DNA of 64,000 nucleotides from Burkholderia sp. PAMC 26561 (GTDB lineage Bacteria > Pseudomonadota > Gammaproteobacteria > Burkholderiales > Burkholderiaceae), in assembly GCF_001557535.2 (NCBI RefSeq), contig NZ_CP014311.1, positions 62,001 through 126,000 of the forward strand, written 5' to 3'. The notes beneath the pieces were generated by a model. The model made no database searches. It had not been told where the DNA came from and worked only from the letters and a program-made list of their open reading frames with translations. Below, one piece after another: positions 58,489 to 64,000 of this stretch. Position numbers and translations under genes: made by a program. Each line of letters starts with the position of its first letter. Position 1 is the stretch's first letter.

Positions 58489-58896
58489 ATGACCAAGCCC
58501 CGTCGAGTGTGCCATGCGTGGCGTCAACAACGCAGTAAGGGCTTTACGCTCATTGAACTGTTGGTGGTGCTCGCGATCATCGCGGTCCTGCTGACTTTGT
58601 CGGTCCCGAACTATTTTCATACCATCGACCGATCCCGCGACGCCGTCTTGCGGGAAAATCTCAAGACGACTCGAGACACCATCGACAAATTCTATGGCGA
58701 TACGGGGCGCTACCCCGACACCCTTCAGGAACTAGTCGACAAACGATACTTGAGGACGTTGCCGGTCGACCCAGTTGCACGCTCGTCGAACTGGTCGCTG
58801 ATCGCGCCACAGGACCCCGATAAAGGCCTTATCTATGACCTGAAAAGCACCGCTCCCGGCACGGCTGCAGATGGCACTAGCTACGGAGAGTGGTGA
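58489..58896 (+). CDS. Type II secretion pseudopilin
   Basis: This 135-aa protein starts at ATG 58489 with GAGG upstream. Prepilin site QRSKGFTLIELLVVLAIIAV, then a GspG-like body with FYGDTGRYPDTLQELVDKRY. Minor pseudopilin or second GspG-like subunit. Confidence 0.85.
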   Translation: MTKPRRVCHAWRQQRSKGFTLIELLVVLAIIAVLLTLSVPNYFHTIDRSRDAVLRENLKTTRDTIDKFYGDTGRYPDTLQELVDKRYLRTLPVDPVARSSNWSLIAPQDPDKGLIYDLKSTAPGTAADGTSYGEW

Positions 58897-58897
58897 A

Positions 58898-59419
58898 ATG
58901 GCCTTTTCACGCAGACCCCGCCCATCTCGACAAGCTGGCTTTACATACGTCGGCACCTTGATCTTGATTGCCATACTTGCGATCACAGTGTCGGCGCAAC
59001 TTATTCTTGGCGCGGCCCAACATCGGCGGTGGGTCGACCAGGAACTTCTCTACCGGGGTGATCTCTATCGTCAAGCACTGCAAGGGTACTATCTAGCGAC
59101 GCCACCCGGCCAGCCGCGCTATCCCAATTCACTTTCGGACCTGTTGCGGGACCCGCGGTACCCGGGGATAAAAAGATACCTTCGCACGCTGTACGCCGAC
59201 CCCGCCGCGCCGGATACGCCGTGGGACCTGATCACGGCGCCGGAAGGGGGAATACTGGGTGTGCGCAGCTCTTCCAACGCCAAGCCGATCAAGCGGGCTA
59301 ACTTCCCGGAAATCTATCAAAGCTTTGAAAATAAAGAGACGTATCGCGACTGGGCTTTCCTATTCATGCCAGCATCAGCGGGCGGCATCGCTGCTCCCTT
59401 GCAAATACCATCTCAATGA
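58898..59419 (+). CDS. Atypical pseudopilin-like protein, last gene of the operon
   Basis: This 173-aa protein starts at ATG 58898 with GGAG upstream. The signal SRQAGFTYVGTLILIAILAI resembles a prepilin site but has Val in place of the conserved Glu at +5. The body includes GYYLATPPGQPRYPNSLSDL and RYPGIKRYLRTLYADP. It may be a GspK-like tip subunit, which often lacks Glu5. No prepilin peptidase is encoded nearby, so one elsewhere must process these pilins. Confidence 0.75.
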   Translation: MAFSRRPRPSRQAGFTYVGTLILIAILAITVSAQLILGAAQHRRWVDQELLYRGDLYRQALQGYYLATPPGQPRYPNSLSDLLRDPRYPGIKRYLRTLYADPAAPDTPWDLITAPEGGILGVRSSSNAKPIKRANFPEIYQSFENKETYRDWAFLFMPASAGGIAAPLQIPSQ

Positions 59420-59616
59420 AATTGCGTTCGCGGCTCAACCCTGGGACAAGTGAATGACCTGCCCCTTTCGGGAGGAATCTTGCATCCAAGGCGCCGTGGG
59501 CCGAGCCAAACCGCTCACCGGCGTGTAGTCAACACGCTAGAGCGGGCGTCAGTAACAACTGGACCTTGCTCCACTACGCTGCCGATCCGCAGGCAGACGT
59601 TAAGGAAAATCAAAGA

Positions 59617-60591
59617 ATGAAAAAAAACGCAAGATTGAAATTTGCTAAGGCGCTCCACAAACGCCCACAATCAACTAGCCTTAGAGTTTGGCTCTCCAGT
59701 CATGCACTTGAATGCATTGCACTATCAATTCCATTGATTACGGGCTTGTGCTATGGCGTCGGCCGGTCTGTAAATGAGGGTTGGAATGAGGTTGCCGCTG
59801 TACCGATGTTCATCTTCAAAGCAGATGTGTATGAGACAATTTTGGCCGGCATTAATCAAAGTGATCTTTGGCGACTGCTTTTGATTATCGCAAGTGTCTC
59901 GGGCTCATACTTATGGCTGATCGTAGTCGCAGGTAATGCGTGGACAAAAAAATTCGGCGGACTTCGCGCTAAGAAAAGACGATTTGAATATTGCGACGAC
60001 ATAGGACTTCGAAATCGCTTCGCACAGGCGGCTCGGAAGCAGCAGGACATAATTGAAACGCGGGCCCAAGCGCGTGCGCGATGGAACATCTTGGGAAAGC
60101 GGGGTTCGATAAGACTCCGCAACGAGCGCCGGCTATCGAAATCGCCTGCGATATTTAAGAATACTGCGATCAATAGGGTGCTAGCCTCAATTCTTCTGAC
60201 ATCAGTCTCCGTGCTCGGATCTTATTTTCTGGTCGAGCAGATCCTTTTCAAGACTGCTCGGGCAAATGGAGCCCGACAATTCGTTTCGATCTACGTTGCG
60301 GTTACAGGTACGATACCGATGCAGTATGTGATGACGCAGGATACTCGGGAAGAACTGCGAATTTATGCCTGCCAAGGCAAGCAACAATTGTCTCGCTATA
60401 GAGCCGTCCGGTTGCCCTCGCCCGAAAACGGATCTACTACTTTGAGCTACTACGTGATCGAGGGAGATAGCAACACTTTTTTGCTACTAGGAAAGGACGG
60501 CTCCGAAATTCGCTCATTCGGCGACTCTCCCTTTTCGCTCCACGAGACGAACGAGCGCCCACTCGCCGCGATTGCAAAAGACTGCTTCTAA
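59617..60591 (+). CDS. Hypothetical membrane protein
   Basis: About 324 aa from ATG 59617 (MKKNARLKFAKAL). An AGGAA-type ribosome site lies upstream. Hydrophobic segments at about 30-50, 85-115 and 198-220, with a basic arginine-rich loop between the second and third (QAARKQQDIIETRAQARARW) and a C-terminal extracytoplasmic domain. No family recognised. It lies 200 bp after the secretion operon and is AT-richer, so it is probably an independent unit. Confidence 0.5.
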   Translation: MKKNARLKFAKALHKRPQSTSLRVWLSSHALECIALSIPLITGLCYGVGRSVNEGWNEVAAVPMFIFKADVYETILAGINQSDLWRLLLIIASVSGSYLWLIVVAGNAWTKKFGGLRAKKRRFEYCDDIGLRNRFAQAARKQQDIIETRAQARARWNILGKRGSIRLRNERRLSKSPAIFKNTAINRVLASILLTSVSVLGSYFLVEQILFKTARANGARQFVSIYVAVTGTIPMQYVMTQDTREELRIYACQGKQQLSRYRAVRLPSPENGSTTLSYYVIEGDSNTFLLLGKDGSEIRSFGDSPFSLHETNERPLAAIAKDCF

Positions 60592-60678
60592 CTTTTGATT
60601 TCCACTGGAAACTGCCCCCCTGGGGGTACGGCTAAAATCTTGTCCACTCCCAACATCAACGGACTAAAAACAGCACCG

Positions 60679-61851
60679 TCAGATTTGCTTCAATTGGCCT
60701 GACTTAGCTGCCTCATTGATTCGATACATAGGTCCGACGCAACAGTACACGGGAGCAACGTTGAGCGAACGCGAAGCAAGCTCATCCACTGTTTGCTCCG
60801 TCGCCAGACGGCGAGCTTTGAATATCGATGCTGAGAGAAAGCGCCGCCAAAGAGCTTGGTCTTCGGCAATCTTTGGTGCCTCCATGGGATGTGCTTGCTC
60901 CGGCTGAAAGCCCGTTTTCACAATCTGGGCAACGCCCAGCTCCAGTGAAACGTGAACGAGGTTAGCGTTTGCGTCCCTGCGGGCAAAGAGAACAGGCACG
61001 AAGGTTTCGATAATTCGACGTAACGCAGAGAGCGTTGCGCCGGCCACCGCAGTACGATTGAGCGACTCGCCGACGAACAACACAGCGCTTCTCCAATCGA
61101 CAGCGGGGTTAGCCATATGTTTCAGTAACGCACGCATCGCAAAATGTTGGAAGTCCATCGGCTGTGATAGAAGCCAAACGAAATCCATCGCATTGATTGC
61201 AACGTGCGAACGACGCTTGATAAGGCTCGTAAATACGAGCTGCGCATACTCGCCCGTTGAGCACAGGCCCGCGTTACCTGCAGCAGCGACGAATACCTGC
61301 GGCCAAACGCCTTTGATGCCGCCGACGGCATTCGCGAGCTCCCGAAGACGGCCGTCCAACGTAAGGAAGACAGCATTCTTCTCCAGGGTAAGAAGGAGTG
61401 CATCGTATGATTCTTCGTCGATCAATTCGCGGAATTTAAGAAGATCGAGGGGCGGGTCCTCCACTCCGTAGACGGGAACAACTTGGCAGTATTTGTCGAC
61501 GCACTCGCGCAGGCGATGGAGATACGCGCGTCGCCTCTCGTGATAGGCATCGTCGAGTTCAGTCAGAACAATACGGCCGTCTTGCTCCGCCATATTCGCT
61601 GTGCTCTTGTTGCCTTCTTCCTCCGAAATAAGGTTGTCGAGAACGCCTGATGACGAGGCGGCCAGATATACAGCGGGACTGTAGGCTAGTACCTTCTCAA
61701 GACCCGTCGCCACCAGCTCGTTCACAGTCGCAAGATCGACTACCAAAGTATGGCCTCTATATTTCAGATGAGTCTCAGCCTCCGTAGAGCGTATTAAAAC
61801 TGCCAACGTTGCGAGAATATATGTGTCAACTCGCGACCAAACGGCGACCAC
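60679..61851 (-). CDS. PIN-like domain protein, unknown role
   Basis: This 390-aa protein starts at GTG (complement of 61849-61851). The middle part (LTELDDAYHERRRAYLHRLR; YDALLLTLEKNAVFLTLDGR; LRELANA) has the acidic spacing of PIN-type nucleases, with a later LLSQPMDFQHFAMRALLKHM helical part. The frame stays open upstream to a TGA at 61903-61905, and beyond that in the same frame lies another 64 codons, so the N-terminus may be truncated by a nonsense mutation. It lies next to a Gabija-like pair, so a defence link is plausible. Confidence 0.55.
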   Translation of the reverse strand: MVAVWSRVDTYILATLAVLIRSTEAETHLKYRGHTLVVDLATVNELVATGLEKVLAYSPAVYLAASSSGVLDNLISEEEGNKSTANMAEQDGRIVLTELDDAYHERRRAYLHRLRECVDKYCQVVPVYGVEDPPLDLLKFRELIDEESYDALLLTLEKNAVFLTLDGRLRELANAVGGIKGVWPQVFVAAAGNAGLCSTGEYAQLVFTSLIKRRSHVAINAMDFVWLLSQPMDFQHFAMRALLKHMANPAVDWRSAVLFVGESLNRTAVAGATLSALRRIIETFVPVLFARRDANANLVHVSLELGVAQIVKTGFQPEQAHPMEAPKIAEDQALWRRFLSASIFKARRLATEQTVDELASRSLNVAPVYCCVGPMYRINEAAKSGQLKQI

Positions 61852-62123
61852 GTTCCGGCCCAGCCTTACTGGGCAAGGGTTTCCAGACGCGAAATAATTG
61901 TGTCACTGGCGAAGGGCGGTCCGGCGGTAGCGGAGGCCGGCAGTAAGGTCCCAGCCCGGCCAGGAAGAGTCATTCGTCGCGGCCCACGTTTGGACATTCG
62001 TGTGTCGCCTCCGCACCCTGGACCGGCCACTCGAATAGCAAAATAGGCAATCTGCAACAGTATCTCCGACGGCGGGTACTCGCACCTCTATGAGCAAGCT
62101 GTTTATCGCGATTAGTGCGCCGA
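61852..62123 (-). other. Spacer between PIN-like gene and GajB-like gene
   Basis: 272 bp with no certain gene. An ORF on the minus strand (61903-62097) is in the same frame as the PIN-like gene and could be its lost 5' end, or chance. No ribosome site seen. Confidence 0.4.
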
Positions 62124-63167
62124 CTACTTAGCTCGCTTACGTTTGTGTTGCTTCAAGAATGCATCGGGAACGAAGGTCAAATTGCCGCGTGCTCGTGAGC
62201 ATGCGACATAGAGTTTGTTGCGAGTCTCTGGGTTGAGGGTTGCCAACGCTCCAGCCTTCCAGGCATCGAGTGCGGCAGGGTGCAGCACCACACATACGTC
62301 CTGGTAGTGATCGAGACCTTTCGAAGCCCCCCAGTTCTGCGAGTAGCAGCCATATTTGTAATGCTCCTGTAGAAAGAGCTTTACGATTTCGGGCGATTGA
62401 TAGATTTCCTGCACAACCACATGATCCTCGACCAATCTGACTTCAGTGAGCGCATCCGAGTGAGACTTGATCTGAATTCCAATCTGCTCAGTAATGAAAT
62501 CACAGACTGACTTGCTACATCTCCGACTTTTTATCAGCGATACGAGATCCAAGTCCATCTTTGCCGCTTTGAAGCGCGCTTTGTACTTCTCATAGTCGGC
62601 GTGAAGGTTGATGTTCACCGCGCCATCGCGGCTCGTATCGTATGTATGCTGAAAAAAGTCACCCACAAACATGCACTCGACCTCGCTCCGGCAAAGTGAC
62701 ATCAGCAGATTGAAATCATGTCCAGCAAAGTCCTGGACCTCGTCGACGAAGAAGGCATCGAAGTATTTCTCGATTCGCGCTATCACATCGTTGACCGTGT
62801 CAGTTTGCTCCACATATTTTGCGAGTCGATGATGGTATAGCCAGCGCCCCTTTGTCATATAGCGGCGGTCATCGCCAAGCCCAAATTTCGGCCCCTTTTC
62901 TAAAGGCCGCTCATACGTCATCCCTTTCGTTCGCTTCTCGCTCAGCAAGAACGGTCGATAGCAGAACGAATGCAAAAATGTGAAGTATGTGTAAAGGACG
63001 ATGTTCGCTGGAAAATGTCCGAACTTTTGGATGATTCGGGTCCGCAGATTGTCCCGGTTTGCTTCAGTGTAGGTAACAATCAAGACGCGTCGGACCTTAT
63101 CCAATCGCTCGACAATCCTGTATGTTTTTCCCGAGCCGGCGACGGCGAAGATCACTGTTTTATCCAC
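62124..63167 (-). CDS. GajB-like UvrD/Rep-type helicase (Gabija-like)
   Basis: This 347-aa protein starts at GTG (complement of 63165-63167) with GGAGG 7 nt upstream, overlapping the OLD gene by 16 nt. Motif I VIFAVAGSGKTYRI at about 5-18, motif II AFFVDEVQDFAGHD near 137, a GDFFQHTYD motif and a C-terminal motif VI-like LYVACSRARGNLTF. It is smaller than typical GajB (about 490 aa), lacking much of the 2B-type region, but nothing is missing from the ATPase core. Confidence 0.8.
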   Translation of the reverse strand: MDKTVIFAVAGSGKTYRIVERLDKVRRVLIVTYTEANRDNLRTRIIQKFGHFPANIVLYTYFTFLHSFCYRPFLLSEKRTKGMTYERPLEKGPKFGLGDDRRYMTKGRWLYHHRLAKYVEQTDTVNDVIARIEKYFDAFFVDEVQDFAGHDFNLLMSLCRSEVECMFVGDFFQHTYDTSRDGAVNINLHADYEKYKARFKAAKMDLDLVSLIKSRRCSKSVCDFITEQIGIQIKSHSDALTEVRLVEDHVVVQEIYQSPEIVKLFLQEHYKYGCYSQNWGASKGLDHYQDVCVVLHPAALDAWKAGALATLNPETRNKLYVACSRARGNLTFVPDAFLKQHKRKRAK

Positions 63168-64000
63168 GCCACCGCCTCCTGAATGTAGGCCGGCGCGACC
63201 AGCACATCTGCCTTCTTATCCAGAAGCTGGAACGCCGCTTCTGCCTTATTGTCTAGCATGTATTGCTGAACGGTGAGCTTCTTCCTTCCCGCGGCAAACA
63301 GGTCTTCGCAAGCGACTGTGTTGTCCTCGCACATGCAAATTTCGAAGGTGGATCGCGTATCGTCCGGGTCGGAAAATATTTTGATCGTGGGCTCGTTGTA
63401 GTTGGCGTAGTTGTCAACGCAGGTCTTCTGATATGCCCCGTCGTTGTCACGGATCGCCGCCACCCTGATCTTCAGAATCTTGGCGAGATCGAAATAGCGT
63501 TTGAAGCTGGTACCATCAACCGAGATGACGTGCACACCGTCCTTGTCTAGTGAGCCTCCGTCCGCGTGCTTCTTGTACAGAGTCTCCATCAGGATGAATT
63601 CTGCGTCTCCCTCGACAAGAATTGCCTTCTTGCACAGGGCGAGCTCAAGCACGTTATTGTCCGGGGCCTTCATGAAAAACGACGCGGTGTCCGTAGGCAG
63701 CCCCTTCAACGACGTGGGACTTCCCGGATCAGTCTCGCTGAGAATGATTGCCTTACGCAGGTTCAAGCGCGTGCAGATCATGCTGCTATGCGTAGCGACG
63801 AAGATTTGCTTCTTTGTCGCATGGCTGATCCGATCGATGAGCTTCCGTGTATGGACGTAGCTAAGGTGGTTCTCAGGCTCCTCCAAGAGGACAACATCCA
63901 ATGTGTGCTCTCGGTCCCGCAACGCGAATTCAATTTTGATGAAGCACTGGCGCCCCTTCCCCTTACTGTCAATGGGAATATCGCCTTCGGTAATCATGAT
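63152..64000 (-). CDS. GajA-like OLD-family nuclease, C-terminal part (cut by window end)
   Basis: The frame is open at the window edge. Visible parts are the ATPase Walker B/D-loop VVLLEEPENHLSYVH, IFVATHSSMICTRL and the TOPRIM domain with AILVEGDAEFILME and AAIRDNDGAY. OLD nuclease followed by a UvrD-type helicase is the Gabija layout (class 2 OLD): GajA nicks DNA when nucleotides fall during phage infection. The ATPase N-terminus lies beyond the window. Confidence 0.82.
   Translation of the reverse strand: MMITEGDIPIDSKGKGRQCFIKIEFALRDREHTLDVVLLEEPENHLSYVHTRKLIDRISHATKKQIFVATHSSMICTRLNLRKAIILSETDPGSPTSLKGLPTDTASFFMKAPDNNVLELALCKKAILVEGDAEFILMETLYKKHADGGSLDKDGVHVISVDGTSFKRYFDLAKILKIRVAAIRDNDGAYQKTCVDNYANYNEPTIKIFSDPDDTRSTFEICMCEDNTVACEDLFAAGRKKLTVQQYMLDNKAEAAFQLLDKKADVLVAPAYIQEAVAWIKQ

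Noticed and set aside
49852..59419. Type IV pilus operon
   Set aside because: PilM/N/O/P-like subunits are shared by T4P and T2SS, but the major pilin is GspG-like with its calcium-loop region, and there is no PilT or PilA, so T2SS-like is the better reading.
60610..60640. GGAAACTGCCCCCCTGGGGG segment as an IS end
   Set aside because: It has a short C/G palindrome but no partner repeat or transposase nearby, so it cannot be supported.
1..64000. CRISPR arrays, tRNA or rRNA genes
   Set aside because: No regularly spaced direct repeats with unique spacers and no cloverleaf or rRNA sequence was noticed by eye; a covariance-model scan was not possible.

Overview
The window reads as accessory DNA from a Burkholderiaceae bacterium (Paraburkholderia/Caballeronia type). 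This is inferred from the high-GC codon use, the DUF4148, CsbD and bactofilin proteins, and the family resemblances. No housekeeping genes, rRNA or tRNA were seen. The left end carries part of a MobH/SXT-type conjugation module, so the region is probably a large conjugative plasmid or an integrative element.

Layout. 1-7.7 kb (+): the relaxase C-terminus, the TraD coupling protein, a DUF4400 membrane protein, a very strong terminator, a possible AcaB-like protein, a UvrD-type helicase and two membrane or secreted unknowns. 8.2-11.5 kb (-): small secreted, stress and bactofilin genes. 12-21.4 kb (+): DNA-metabolism genes of the mobile element (gp3-like zinc protein, NADAR, SbcD-like, SbcC-like, PLD-family nuclease, TIM-barrel-like protein). 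Almost every gene here is preceded by RNA hairpins, and in several cases the hairpin contains the ribosome binding site. 21.5-23.1 kb: a short tyrosine recombinase, a small HTH gene flanked by two near-identical palindromes, and DUF29.

23.1-37.7 kb (+): a one-directional array of more than 25 small, mostly unrelated genes. They are separated by a recurring short motif, consensus CGGAAAACA, usually lying just after the stop codon of the preceding gene. Recognisable members are an avidin-family protein, two GNAT paralogs (one frameshifted), a Rap1a/Tai-like immunity protein beside other secreted small proteins, an Abi-alpha (DUF4393) protein and a VapBC module. Eroded fragments and IS insertions show turnover. 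I read it as a reservoir of immunity, defence and antitoxin-like cassettes, and it is the strongest candidate for an undescribed organisation in this window.

37.7-39.6 kb holds an IS256-family element and an IS5-family remnant. 40.0-48.5 kb (-) is a polymorphic toxin locus: a YD/IPT-TIG/beta-repeat protein, a 1851-aa Rhs protein with a short variable C-terminus, and a small putative immunity gene. 48.7-59.4 kb, divergent from it, encodes a di-haem cytochrome c peroxidase followed by a compact type II secretion-like operon (G, F, E, L-like, M/PilO-like, C/PilP-like, a secretin with a cohesin-like tail, three further pseudopilins). The head-to-head layout suggests the secretion system may export the Rhs pair. 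59.6-64 kb contains a membrane protein, a PIN-like protein and the start of a Gabija-like GajA/GajB defence pair cut by the window end.
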